Shown here: piece after piece, positions 8,534-16,241 of the stretch
Numbering within the stretch: the stretch's first letter is position 1
Layout: every line of letters starts with the position of its first letter
Assembly (NCBI RefSeq): GCF_001424385.1
Contig: NZ_LMPO01000009.1
Span: 750,520-814,519, forward strand
Length of the DNA stretch: 64,000 nucleotides
From: Curtobacterium sp. Leaf183
GTDB lineage: Bacteria > Actinomycetota > Actinomycetes > Actinomycetales > Microbacteriaceae
Reading direction: 5' to 3'
Notes under the pieces: model-generated
The model's input: the letters and a program-made list of their open reading frames with translations, nothing else
Databases searched by the model: none
What the model was told of the DNA's origin: nothing
Position numbers and translations under genes: made by a program

Positions 8534-8955
8534 TCCTGCTCGACGCGAACGTGCTGATCGCTCGATGCAACCAGACCGACGCCAGCCACGAACGCGCGGT
8601 CGAGGTCCTCGACCATCACGAGTGGGACGAGTTCCTGACGACCGCGGTCACGCTGGCAGAGGTACTGGTTCGCCCGGTTCGGGACTCCTGGGTGGACGAA
8701 TGCATGATCCACGTGGAGACCATGGGCGTCCTCGTCGTCCCGGTGGAGGACGACGACGCAGAGGGCATCGCCGGACTGACAGCGCATCACCGGTTGAGCG
8801 CTCCGGACGCCGTCGTGCTCCACACCGCGATCATGACGAGCGACGCCCTGGTGACGTTCGACGCCAAGCTCGCCCGCGTCGCGCGTGCTGTCGGGTTCCC
8901 GGTCATCGATCGGGCTCCAGCGGATCTGGAGTGGGAGTTCCCGGGGGCCGCCTGA
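8530..8955 (+). CDS. PIN-domain ribonuclease (VapC-like toxin)
   Basis: 141 residues from a GTG that overlaps the upstream stop. The PIN acidic centre is visible: Asp5 in LLDANVLI, Glu44 in VTLAEVL, the aspartate in SAPDAVVLHTA, and the one in TFDAKLAR. PIN toxins cleave specific RNAs using magnesium held by these residues and are neutralised by the cognate antitoxin. Length fits VapC (about 130-145). Together with the 70-residue gene it forms a likely type II toxin-antitoxin pair; a stand-alone RNase role cannot be excluded. Confidence 0.8.
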   Translation: MILLDANVLIARCNQTDASHERAVEVLDHHEWDEFLTTAVTLAEVLVRPVRDSWVDECMIHVETMGVLVVPVEDDDAEGIAGLTAHHRLSAPDAVVLHTAIMTSDALVTFDAKLARVARAVGFPVIDRAPADLEWEFPGAA

Positions 8956-8959
8956 GGGG

Positions 8960-9508
8960 TCAGCCGAGCGACGCGATCCAGTCGGCTGCCGTCAGGACCT
9001 CGGCCTGGCGGGGGAACACCTTCTCGAGCAGTACCCGGTGCACCTCGGGGTCGCCGTCCGAGCACGCGTCGGACAGCACCGTCAGGCCGTAGTCCAGGTC
9101 CGCCGCCTGCCGCAGCGTCGACAGCACGACGCCGCTCGTCGCGATCCCGGCCAGCACCAGATCGCGCACGTCGAGCCCGCGCAGCAGCACCTCGAGGTCG
9201 GACCCCGCGAACGCACTGACCCGCTTCTTCACGACGACGATGTCCTGGTCGCTCACGTCGAACGCAGGGTGGACCTCGGTGGCATCCGGTGCCTGCGCAC
9301 CCATGCGGTCGCGCATGCCGCCGAACATCTTGTTCGCGGCGGCGACCTCTGGCGCACCGGGGCGGAACGCCACGCGGACGAACACCACGGGGATGCGCCG
9401 CTCACGCGCTGCGTCGACGGCCGAGACCGCCGCTGCGAGCCCGTCGTCGGTGCCGAGGCGCTCGACGATGCTGTTCTGGTAGTCCATGACGAGGAGGGCG
9501 CTGCTCAC
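8960..9508 (-). CDS. Isochorismatase-fold hydrolase-like protein lacking the catalytic cysteine
   Basis: 182 residues. The fold is recognisable from ALLVMDYQN (with the usual aspartate), VVKKRVSAFAG (with the usual lysine) and LAGIATSGVVLST. In active cysteine hydrolases of this family the last motif is T-x-x-C; here the position is valine (T-S-G-V). The Asp and Lys remain but the nucleophile is gone, so ordinary amidase or nicotinamidase chemistry is doubtful. The GTG at 9508 is preferred: an upstream GTG at 9538 lies inside the loop of a strong hairpin. It follows the aldo/keto reductase on the same strand but is separated by that hairpin. Confidence 0.8.
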   Translation of the reverse strand: MSSALLVMDYQNSIVERLGTDDGLAAAVSAVDAARERRIPVVFVRVAFRPGAPEVAAANKMFGGMRDRMGAQAPDATEVHPAFDVSDQDIVVVKKRVSAFAGSDLEVLLRGLDVRDLVLAGIATSGVVLSTLRQAADLDYGLTVLSDACSDGDPEVHRVLLEKVFPRQAEVLTAADWIASLG

Positions 9509-9520
9509 CCCGCCGACGCT

Positions 9521-9551
9521 ACCGGCCGGCCGCTGCACGCGGCCGGCCGGT
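9521..9551 (-). terminator. 13-bp perfect hairpin between two minus-strand genes
   Basis: ACCGGCCGGCCGC (9521-9533) pairs perfectly with 9539-9551 around a 5-base loop. It lies 34 bases past the stop of the aldo/keto reductase gene and before the isochorismatase-like gene. No T run follows, as is common for actinobacterial terminators. Confidence 0.6.
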
Positions 9552-9584
9552 CAACTGGTCAGTTGTTCGGTTGTTCGGTTGGCC

Positions 9585-10364
9585 TCAGTGGCCGAGCGCG
9601 TCGATCTGCGTGACCTCGTCGTCCGACAGGGTCACCGTGGCACCGGCGGCGTTCGACCGGATGCGGTCGGGGTTCGACGACTTCGGGATGACGACGAACT
9701 CGTGCGCGACGTGCCACGCGACGATGACCTGGGCGGTGTCGACGTCGTGTGCCTGGGCGATGGACACCAGGGTCGGGTCCTCGAGGTTGCTCGCCTTGAA
9801 CGGGCTGTAGCCCTCGAGCACCACGCCACGCTCACGCAGGCCGTCGGCGACGTCACGGTCGAACTCGGCCGGGCTCCACTTGATCTGGTTCACGGCCGGG
9901 GTGGTGCCCGTCGCCTGGATCAGCTCGTCGATCTGCGCGAGCGAGTAGTTGCTCACGCCGACGGTCCTCGTGAGTCCGTCGGTCTGCGCCTGCACGACCT
10001 GCTCCCACACGTCGGGGCGCGCCTCGCCGTTCGGGGGCCAGTGCACGAGCCACAGGTCGAGGTGGTCGAGCCCGAGCTGGTCGAGGCTCTCCTCGATCGT
10101 GGCGCGCACCCGGTCGGCGTTGTCCGGCGGGAGCTTCGTCGTGACGAAGACGTCGTCGCGCGCGAGCCCGGAGTCGGCGATCGCCTTCCCCACGCCGCGC
10201 TGGTTGCTGTAGCCGGTCGCGGTGTCGATGTGGCGGTAGCCCGCTTCGAGGGCGGCGCTCACGGCCGCGGGAGCGTCGGCGTCGTCGATCTGCCAGGTGC
10301 CGAACCCGAGGAGCGGCATCGCTCCCCCGGTCACCGGCACGGACGGTTCTGCGTAGTCGGTCAT
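9585..10364 (-). CDS. Aldo/keto reductase
   Basis: 259 residues. The NADPH-dependent TIM-barrel family is clear: LLGFGTWQI at the start, GYRHIDTATGYSNQ with the catalytic Asp and Tyr, FVTTKLPP with the catalytic Lys, LWLVHWPP with the His, VGVSNYS, and the C-terminal cofactor segment IPKSSNPDRIRSN. These enzymes reduce aldehydes, ketones or keto acids; the closest group is the 2,5-diketo-gluconate reductase type. The ATG at 10364 has TAGACA seven bases before it. It is divergent from the secreted HNH gene, with 85 bases between. Substrate not predictable. Confidence 0.88.
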   Translation of the reverse strand: MTDYAEPSVPVTGGAMPLLGFGTWQIDDADAPAAVSAALEAGYRHIDTATGYSNQRGVGKAIADSGLARDDVFVTTKLPPDNADRVRATIEESLDQLGLDHLDLWLVHWPPNGEARPDVWEQVVQAQTDGLTRTVGVSNYSLAQIDELIQATGTTPAVNQIKWSPAEFDRDVADGLRERGVVLEGYSPFKASNLEDPTLVSIAQAHDVDTAQVIVAWHVAHEFVVIPKSSNPDRIRSNAAGATVTLSDDEVTQIDALGH

Positions 10365-10449
10365 GCCATCGTGTCTACGCGGCGATGTCGGACGCGACCA
10401 CCAGGATCGAGGGACGAACCGCCGAGCACCACCAGGAGCACCACCCCGC

Positions 10450-11277
10450 ATGACGTCCCGCCGACGCCGCACCACCCGCCGCACGCTGTCCTCCACGCTG
10501 ATCGTTCTCGCCGTCGGGATCGCCGTCGGGATCGCCGGGTACGCCCTGCACGCCGCCAGCACCACCGAGACGGCCGCCCCGGCGAGCCCGATCGGATCCG
10601 CTGGCCAGGCAGCAGACACAGGCCCGACCGGATCCACGGGCCAGGCAGCAGACACCGGCCCGACCGCAGACACCGGCCCGACCGCAGCGTCCGGGCCGGA
10701 GCCGAGCCGAGCCCCCAGTCCGGCCGACGTCGCGACCGCACGCACCCGCCTCGCAGCGCTGCCCGTCAAGGGCCGCGCTCCGGCCACCGGCTACGACCGC
10801 ACCGCCGACTTCGGCACCGCCTGGCTCGACGTCGACCACAACGGGTGCGACACCCGCAACGACGTGCTCGCCCGCGACCTGACCGACGTCGTGCGCAGTG
10901 GTCCCTGCCGGGTGACCTCGGGCGTGCTCGTGTCGCCGTACACCGGCACCCGGGTCGACTTCGTACGCGGCGACACCACGTCCACGCTCGTGCAGATCGA
11001 CCACGTCGTCGCGCTCGAGAACGCCTGGACCACCGGCGCACAACAGCTCGACCCGTCCGAGCGCGTTGCCCTGGCGAACGACCCCGACAACCTGTTCGCC
11101 GTCGACCAGCACGCGAACGCGCAGAAGCGGTCGGGCGACGCCGCGACCTGGCTGCCCGCCGATTCGGCGTTCCGCTGCACCTACGTCGAGCACCAGATCG
11201 CGGTGAAGACGACCTACCGACTGTGGGTCGTCCCCGCCGAGCACGACGCAATGGCCCGGGTCCTCGCCCGCTGCTGA
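10450..11277 (+). CDS. Membrane-anchored or secreted HNH-type (DUF1524-like) nuclease
   Basis: 275 residues. Basic residues 1-13 and a hydrophobic segment (about 15-35) form a signal anchor. Residues about 40-80 are a low-complexity linker with repeats of TGPT and GQAADTGP. The C-terminal domain has the features of extracellular actinobacterial HNH proteins: GTAWLDVDHNGCDTRND, then QIDHVVALENAW as the metal-binding core, and NLFAVDQHANAQKR. Cysteines in the domain could form disulfides outside the cell. Likely use is nucleic-acid scavenging or competition. The ATG at 10450 has an AGGAG site. Activity is inferred from motifs. Confidence 0.78.
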   Translation: MTSRRRRTTRRTLSSTLIVLAVGIAVGIAGYALHAASTTETAAPASPIGSAGQAADTGPTGSTGQAADTGPTADTGPTAASGPEPSRAPSPADVATARTRLAALPVKGRAPATGYDRTADFGTAWLDVDHNGCDTRNDVLARDLTDVVRSGPCRVTSGVLVSPYTGTRVDFVRGDTTSTLVQIDHVVALENAWTTGAQQLDPSERVALANDPDNLFAVDQHANAQKRSGDAATWLPADSAFRCTYVEHQIAVKTTYRLWVVPAEHDAMARVLARC

Positions 11278-11320
11278 CCAGGCCCCCAGGTTGAACGACA
11301 GGTGTAGTCTAGATTCGAGC

Positions 11321-11336
11321 CGATGCGAACGCATCG
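11321..11336. promoter_or_regulatory. 16-bp palindrome in the leader of the levodione-type reductase
   Basis: CGATGCG, AA, CGCATCG is a perfect palindrome 34 bases before the ATG at 11371, just after TTGAAC (11291) and TAGATT (11310) stretches. It could be an operator; the regulator is not in the window. Confidence 0.4.
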
Positions 11337-11370
11337 ACCTTCGACGACGAAGACCTCAGGAGGCCTCCCC

Positions 11371-12174
11371 ATGTCCGTGTCCACCACCGTCCCCACCCGC
11401 TTCAGCGACCGCGTCGTCCTCATCACCGGCGGCGGCTCCGGCCTCGGTCGCGCGACCGCCGTCCGTCTCGCAGCCGAGGGCGCCGCGCTCTCCCTGGTCG
11501 ATGTCTCGTCCGACGGGCTCGACGGCACGAAGGCCGCCGTCCTCGAGGCCGCCCCCGAGGCCCAGGTGCTCACCACCGTCGCCGACGTCTCCGACGAGGC
11601 CCAGGTCGACGCCTACGTCACCGCCACGACCGAGCGGTTCGGGCGCATCGACGGCTTCTTCAACAACGCCGGCATCGAGGGCAAGCAGAACCCGACCGAG
11701 TCCTTCACGGCCGCCGAGTTCGACAAGGTCGTGTCGATCAACCTGCGCGGGGTCTTCCTCGGCCTCGAGAAGGTCCTGGGCATCATGCGCGAACAGGGCT
11801 CCGGCATGGTCGTGAACACCGCGAGCGTCGGTGGCATCCGCGGCATCGGGAACCAGTCCGGGTACGCCGCCGCCAAGCACGGCGTCGTGGGCCTGACCCG
11901 CAACTCCGCCGTCGAGTACGGCCGCTACGGCATCCGCATCAACGCCATCGCCCCCGGCGCGATCTGGACGCCCATGGTCGAGAACTCGATGAAGCAGCTC
12001 GACGCCGAGAACCCGCGCAAGGCGGCCGAGGAGTTCATCCAGGTCAACCCGACCAAGCGCTACGGCGAAGCCCCCGAGATCGCCGCTGTCGTCGCGTTCC
12101 TGCTCTCCGACGACGCCAGCTACGTCAACGCGACCGTGGTCCCGATCGACGGCGGACAGTCCGCCGCGTACTGA
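11371..12174 (+). CDS. lvr: Levodione reductase-type short-chain dehydrogenase
   Basis: 267 residues. Rossmann motif ITGGGSGLG, NNAG, and the catalytic Ser with YAAAK are all present. From memory, the sequence matches almost residue for residue the (6R)-2,2,6-trimethyl-1,4-cyclohexanedione (levodione) reductase of Corynebacterium aquaticum (now Leifsonia), also 267 residues, including FFNNAGIEGKQNPTESFTAA and the C-terminus GGQSAAY. That NAD-dependent enzyme reduces levodione to actinol; its natural substrate is unclear. The ATG at 11371 has AGGAGG at 11358. A monocistronic gene with a palindrome in its leader. The match should be confirmed by alignment. Confidence 0.88.
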   Translation: MSVSTTVPTRFSDRVVLITGGGSGLGRATAVRLAAEGAALSLVDVSSDGLDGTKAAVLEAAPEAQVLTTVADVSDEAQVDAYVTATTERFGRIDGFFNNAGIEGKQNPTESFTAAEFDKVVSINLRGVFLGLEKVLGIMREQGSGMVVNTASVGGIRGIGNQSGYAAAKHGVVGLTRNSAVEYGRYGIRINAIAPGAIWTPMVENSMKQLDAENPRKAAEEFIQVNPTKRYGEAPEIAAVVAFLLSDDASYVNATVVPIDGGQSAAY

Positions 12175-12251
12175 CGACTGCCCAGTCGGCGCGGCGCGCG
12201 CGACGTCCTGGAGGCTCGCCCCACCCCCGCCGAACGTGGCACGATGCCGGG

Positions 12252-12908
12252 ATGGCTGAGCAACTCACCGTGCCCCAGGCGTTCACGCTCCTGCTGACCG
12301 AACCGGACGGCCGCCGCGCGGTCGACGCGCAGCGGTTCGACACCGGGTTGGCCGGCGCGGTCCTGGCGGACCTCGCCCTGCGAGGCGCCGTGTCACTGGA
12401 CGGCAAGCTGGTGCGCGTCGTCGACGGCAGCGCCACCGGGGACACGGTCCTCGACGGCGTGGTCGGCACGATCGCCGCGACCGGGACCCCGCGCAAGGCG
12501 AAGTGGTGGGTGGCCAAGCTCGGCAAACGGCAGCTCCGCGACGACGTCGCCGCCTCGCTCGTCGAGCGGGGACTCCTGACCAGTCAGCAGCGGACCACGC
12601 TCGGGATCTTCTCGTCGACGTCGTACCCGGAGCTCGACGGCCGCCCCGAGATGACACTGCGGTCCACCGTGCTCGAGGTCCTCGACGGCCGCGCCGCACC
12701 GACGCCGTTCACCGCTGCGACGATCGCGCTGCTCGATGCCACCGGGTCGCTCCGCCGGCAGTTCGGCAAGGTCGACAAGGCGCTCGTGCAGGACATCACG
12801 TCCGGCACATGGGCGTCGCCCGCCGTCAAGGGCGTCCTGCAGGACATCCAGACCACTGCCGTCATGGCCGGGGTCATCGCGGCCAGCGCGGCCACGGCCA
12901 GTTCTTAG
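12252..12908 (+). CDS. GPP34 (GOLPH3-like) family phosphoprotein
   Basis: 218 residues, all helical with no membrane segment. The opening (LTVPQAFTLLLTEPDGRR), GLAGAVLADLALRGAVSL and RRQFGKVDKALVQDI fit the GPP34 family, whose eukaryotic member GOLPH3 binds phosphatidylinositol-4-phosphate at the Golgi. Actinobacteria carry short versions of unknown role. The ATG at 12252 has CACGAT six bases upstream and no ribosome binding site. Stands alone between the SDR and a repeat-filled spacer. Confidence 0.85.
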   Translation: MAEQLTVPQAFTLLLTEPDGRRAVDAQRFDTGLAGAVLADLALRGAVSLDGKLVRVVDGSATGDTVLDGVVGTIAATGTPRKAKWWVAKLGKRQLRDDVAASLVERGLLTSQQRTTLGIFSSTSYPELDGRPEMTLRSTVLEVLDGRAAPTPFTAATIALLDATGSLRRQFGKVDKALVQDITSGTWASPAVKGVLQDIQTTAVMAGVIAASAATASS

Positions 12909-12950
12909 GCGACCCAGACCGACGACGCCCGCCGGTTCGCAACCGGGCCG

Positions 12951-13024
12951 TCAGGTCGGACCGGCCCGGCAGGTCGGGACCGCCCCGTCCGGTCAGGTCG
13001 GACCGGCCCGGCAGGTCGGGACCG
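12951..13024. repeat. 32-bp direct repeat, period 42
   Basis: The 32 bases from 12951 (TCAGGTCGGACCGGCCCGGC and on to 12982) recur exactly at 12993-13024. A short GACGGTCC-type array follows at about 13039-13073. This is part of a 440-base gene-free stretch (12909-13348) made almost wholly of repeats. Confidence 0.85.
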
Positions 13025-13095
13025 GACCGCCGGGTCCCGACGGTCCGACGGTCCTGACGGTCCCGACGGTCCCCGCATGACGGTTTCCGATCGCG

Positions 13096-13151
13096 GCGCT
13101 GACGAATCCGGTTCTCCGAACCCGGCTTTCGCGAACCGGATTCGTCAGCGC
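13096..13151. repeat. REP-like palindromic element, copy 1
   Basis: Perfect 19-bp arms: 13096-13114 (GCGCTGACGAATCCGGTTC) and 13133-13151, with an 18-base centre containing ACCCGG. The same element recurs at 18951 with the same inner sequence order, so it is a dispersed family and not a single terminator. Confidence 0.85.
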
Positions 13152-13240
13152 GCACACGGAACCTTGCTCTCCCCAGCGCTCACCGCTCCCCGTGATCCGC
13201 GCTGCTTGCCTCGACCCGGCCCGTTCCGTCGGCGTCGGTC

Positions 13241-13360
13241 AGGCGCCGTCGGCTCGAGCCGACACCCGTCAGCTCGAGCCGGTACCCGTCAGCTCGAGCC
13301 GGTACCCGTCAGCTCGAGCCGGTACCCGTCAGCCCTGGCCGGTACCCGTCAGCCCTGGCC
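13241..13360. repeat. 20-bp tandem repeat, about six copies
   Basis: Units of GGTACCCGTCAGCTCGAGCC run from 13261, with a diverged first copy at 13241 and two variant copies (AGCCCTGGCC) at 13321 and 13341. Each standard unit carries the palindromes GGTACC and GGCTCGAGCC. The last unit contains the stop codon of the minus-strand kinase gene (13349-13351), so copy number could alter its 3' end. Confidence 0.9.
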
Positions 13361-14377
13361 GGCTCGTCCGGCTTCGTCGGCCGCGGCGAGGGCACGTCGC
13401 AGCCGGTCCTCGACCAGCGAGGCCGATCCGGTCGGCGCGAGGATGCCCGTGAACACCCGAAGTGCCTCGTCCCGGTCCTCGCCCGTGGTCGCGAGCGCCT
13501 CCGTCATCGTGGACGTCAGGTCCTCGAGCGCTCGAACACAGGCGAACCGCACCATCCGGCACTCGTCGACAGTGGCGGGGCCGTAGCCCTGGCGGAACGC
13601 GTCGAGCTGCTCGGGCGTCGCCGGGTCGAATAGCACGCTGAACTCCACCAGGTGCAGGTCGAGCTCGCGCGGGCCGACGACGGCCTCGTCCCAGTCGACC
13701 AGACGGAGTGCGCCATCCGCCTCGACCAGGACGTTGCCCAGGTGCGGGTCGCCGTGGCACGGGACGGCCTCGGCAGGGCTGCTGGGGACCAGCGCGGTCC
13801 CCCGCAGCAGCAGGTCGATCCGCGGACGAGCCTCCTGCCACAGGTCGAGCACCGCATCGCGGTCGACCGCGGAAGCAGCGGCCGCCGCGTCGAGCGCGCG
13901 GATCTCGGCGCGGTAGCGGCGTCGGCGACGACGGATGCCCCGCCGCGCTCCCTGTTTCCGGACCGGCGGTGGGAAGACGTGCGCGTGCACGTCCGCCAGC
14001 AGCGCGCCGTACGCGCGCCACCCCTCCAGGTCGAGCCCGACCGTCGCCGCGTCCTCACCACCGGACCAGCGGGTGAGCGCGAGCTTGCCGCCCGCGCGAC
14101 GGCTGCGTCGGCGGCCGTCCCCGGTGGGCTGGGCGGCCGGAGTGCTCTCGAGCCCTGCTGCGGCCATCGACGCGACCAGCCGAGTGCCGGTCCGGGTCGG
14201 CCGGGTGGTCCACTTCGCGGCCCAGGCGGTGCCCGCGTCGTCGACCATCCGCCACACGACGGCCGACGTGTCGGTCCCGCCGGCGACCTGCTCGACCTCG
14301 ACAGCGTGCACGCCGAAGTCCGCGGCGACCCAACTGCGCGCGTCGGCGACGGTGGGGCGGCGAGGCTCGGGGCTCAC
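13349..14377 (-). CDS. APH-family phosphotransferase (possible sugar kinase)
   Basis: 342 residues. The kinase core is clear: catalytic loop CHGDPHLGNVLVE and metal-binding LVDWDEAVVG, as in aminoglycoside phosphotransferases and related small-molecule kinases; an N-lobe lysine lies in AAKWTTRP. The GTG start overlaps the permease stop by four bases (GTGA), making it the last gene of the sugar ABC operon. Position suggests it phosphorylates the imported compound, not an antibiotic. The insert rich in arginine around residues 160-180 is unusual. The stop lies inside a 20-bp tandem repeat. Confidence 0.8.
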   Translation of the reverse strand: MSPEPRRPTVADARSWVAADFGVHAVEVEQVAGGTDTSAVVWRMVDDAGTAWAAKWTTRPTRTGTRLVASMAAAGLESTPAAQPTGDGRRRSRRAGGKLALTRWSGGEDAATVGLDLEGWRAYGALLADVHAHVFPPPVRKQGARRGIRRRRRRYRAEIRALDAAAAASAVDRDAVLDLWQEARPRIDLLLRGTALVPSSPAEAVPCHGDPHLGNVLVEADGALRLVDWDEAVVGPRELDLHLVEFSVLFDPATPEQLDAFRQGYGPATVDECRMVRFACVRALEDLTSTMTEALATTGEDRDEALRVFTGILAPTGSASLVEDRLRRALAAADEAGRAGQG

Positions 14378-15282
14378 CGCAGGCCGCTCCGCGACAGGCC
14401 CTCGACGAAGTAGCGCTGGAACGCCAGGAAGAGCGCGACGATCGGCAGGATCATGAGCAGGTTGACCGCCATGATCGCGCCGTAGTCCGACGTGTACTGG
14501 CCCTGCAGCGTGCCGACGATGCCGATCGGCACGGTGAACAGGTCCTGGTTGCCGGACAGCGCCACGAGGGGCCAGCCGAACGCGTTCCACTCCCCCATGA
14601 ACGTCAGCAGCACGAGCACCGCGAGCAGCGGCCGGCACAGCGGGAGCACGACGGACACGAACGTGCGGAACCGGCCGGCACCGTCGAGCTGCGCCGCCTC
14701 GATGAGCTCGTCGGGCACCGCCAGGAAGAACTGCCGCGCCAGGAACACCCCGAAGATCGCCGCCGCCTCGGGCAGGATCACACCCCAGAGTCCGCCGTAC
14801 AGGTGCAGGCCGATCGAGATGAAGAACTGCGGCACGATGATCGCCTGCGGCGGGATCATCAGCGTCGACAGCAGCACCAGGAACAGCGCGTTCCGGCCGC
14901 GGAAGCGCAGCTTGGCGAACGCGTACCCGGCGAGCAGGTTGCAGACGACCGTGATCACCGTGACGACGACCGACACGATCAGCGAGTTCCCGAACCACCG
15001 CCAGACCGGGAACTCCTGGAACGGCCGGACGAAGTTCTGGATCGTGAAGTGCTCCGGCCAGAGCTGCAGCCCCGGCGCGTACAGGTCGGCACGCGTCGAG
15101 AACGCCGTGAGCAGCATCCAGTACAGCGGGAACGCCATCACGACGGTCACGATCACCGCGACGGTGAGCCGCAGCCAGAGCGTGCGGCTGCGGGGCTTGC
15201 GTGGTGAGCGGGTCGCGGCGACGGGCGCGACCGCGGCGGGCGCGGTGCCGGCAGCGCCGGTGTCCCAGGTCGAGGTGGTCAT
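14374..15282 (-). CDS. Carbohydrate ABC transporter permease (CUT1, second subunit)
   Basis: 302 residues, six helices. After a cytoplasmic tail of about 35 residues come MAFPLYWMLLTAF and the coupling-helix (EAA) motif around PDELIEAAQLDGAGRFRTF, which docks to the ATPase. It follows the MalG/UgpE pattern, ending close after the last helix in a basic tail (GLSRSGLR). The start overlaps the stop of the partner permease by one base (TGATG). No ATP-binding subunit is encoded nearby; CUT1 systems in actinobacteria often share one MsiK-like ATPase encoded elsewhere. Confidence 0.9.
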   Translation of the reverse strand: MTTSTWDTGAAGTAPAAVAPVAATRSPRKPRSRTLWLRLTVAVIVTVVMAFPLYWMLLTAFSTRADLYAPGLQLWPEHFTIQNFVRPFQEFPVWRWFGNSLIVSVVVTVITVVCNLLAGYAFAKLRFRGRNALFLVLLSTLMIPPQAIIVPQFFISIGLHLYGGLWGVILPEAAAIFGVFLARQFFLAVPDELIEAAQLDGAGRFRTFVSVVLPLCRPLLAVLVLLTFMGEWNAFGWPLVALSGNQDLFTVPIGIVGTLQGQYTSDYGAIMAVNLLMILPIVALFLAFQRYFVEGLSRSGLR

Positions 15283-16241
15283 CAGTCCGTCTGGTCCCGT
15301 CCGGCGTTGAACCGCCACTGCAGTCCGGTGATGAGCAGGGTCACCAGGTAGATCACGATGCCCACCGCAGCGCCGTAGCCGAGCAGCTGCGGGCCGTGCT
15401 CGTCGAACGCCACCCGGTACGCGTACGAGACGATCGTCGTCGTGCCGTAGCCGGGACCGCCGCGGGTCATCGCCCACACGGTGTCGAACACCTGGAACGA
15501 GTAGATGAGGTTCATCACGAGCAGGAAGAACGTCGACGGACCGAGCAGTGGGAACGTGATGAGCCGGAAGCGCTGCCAGCCGCTCGCGCCGTCGGTCGTC
15601 GCCGCCTCTTGCACCGCGGGGTCGACGCCCTGCAGCCCCGCCAGGTAGATGAGCATGTCGAACCCGATGCGCTGCCACAGCGTCATCAGGATCACGGCGG
15701 TCATCGCCCAGCCGCCGCTCGACTGCCACTGCAGCGCCGGCAGCCCGAGGGCCTTGAGGAACTCGTCGACGAACCCGTTGTTCTGGTCGAACATCCACGC
15801 CCCGAGTACGCCGGTCGCCACGCCGGAGACCACGAGCGGCAGGAAGATGATCGTGCGGAACACCGCGCGGCCAGGCAGCACCCCGTTCAGCAGCACCGCG
15901 ATGCCGAGCCCGAGCGCCATCCCGACCGGCACGGTGAACAGGGTGAAGACGCCGGTGTTCGCCACGGACTGCCAGAACACCGGGTCCGTGACCAGACGTG
16001 CGTAGTTGCCGAGTCCGGCCCAGCTGGTCCCGCCCAGCGAGTCCAGGTCCTGGAAGCTGATGACCAGCGCGTACACGAGCGGCAGCAGCGTGAAGACGAC
16101 GATGAGCACGACGTTCGGCACCAGGAACGCGGTCGCCGCAGCCCCACTGGAGGCCCGGAACGGCCCGACGGTCCGCCGCGGTCCGCGCCGCACGGCTCCA
16201 CCCGCCGTGGCGCCGCCGATCCGCTCGGCCGCGCCCGTCAC
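15282..16241 (-). CDS. Carbohydrate ABC transporter permease (CUT1, first subunit)
   Basis: 319 residues. A basic N-terminus leads into the first helix (FLVPNVVLIVVFTLLPLVYAL) typical of MalF/UgpA-type permeases; the EAA motif is near QEAATTDGASGWQRF, and LGPSTFFLLVMNLI follows. It pairs with the downstream permease to form the membrane channel. The ATG at 16241 overlaps the stop of the binding-protein gene by four bases (ATGA). Confidence 0.9.
   Translation of the reverse strand: MTGAAERIGGATAGGAVRRGPRRTVGPFRASSGAAATAFLVPNVVLIVVFTLLPLVYALVISFQDLDSLGGTSWAGLGNYARLVTDPVFWQSVANTGVFTLFTVPVGMALGLGIAVLLNGVLPGRAVFRTIIFLPLVVSGVATGVLGAWMFDQNNGFVDEFLKALGLPALQWQSSGGWAMTAVILMTLWQRIGFDMLIYLAGLQGVDPAVQEAATTDGASGWQRFRLITFPLLGPSTFFLLVMNLIYSFQVFDTVWAMTRGGPGYGTTTIVSYAYRVAFDEHGPQLLGYGAAVGIVIYLVTLLITGLQWRFNAGRDQTD

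Noticed and set aside
13241..13360. CRISPR or CRISPR-like array
   Set aside because: 20-bp units are contiguous with no spacers.
13349..14377. Aminoglycoside resistance gene
   Set aside because: Only the generic kinase core matches; operon position points to metabolism of an imported solute.
13349..14998. One long frame fusing the kinase with upstream sequence
   Set aside because: Upstream of 14377 the frame is out of phase with the intact permease; the kinase starts at the GTG overlapping the permease stop.
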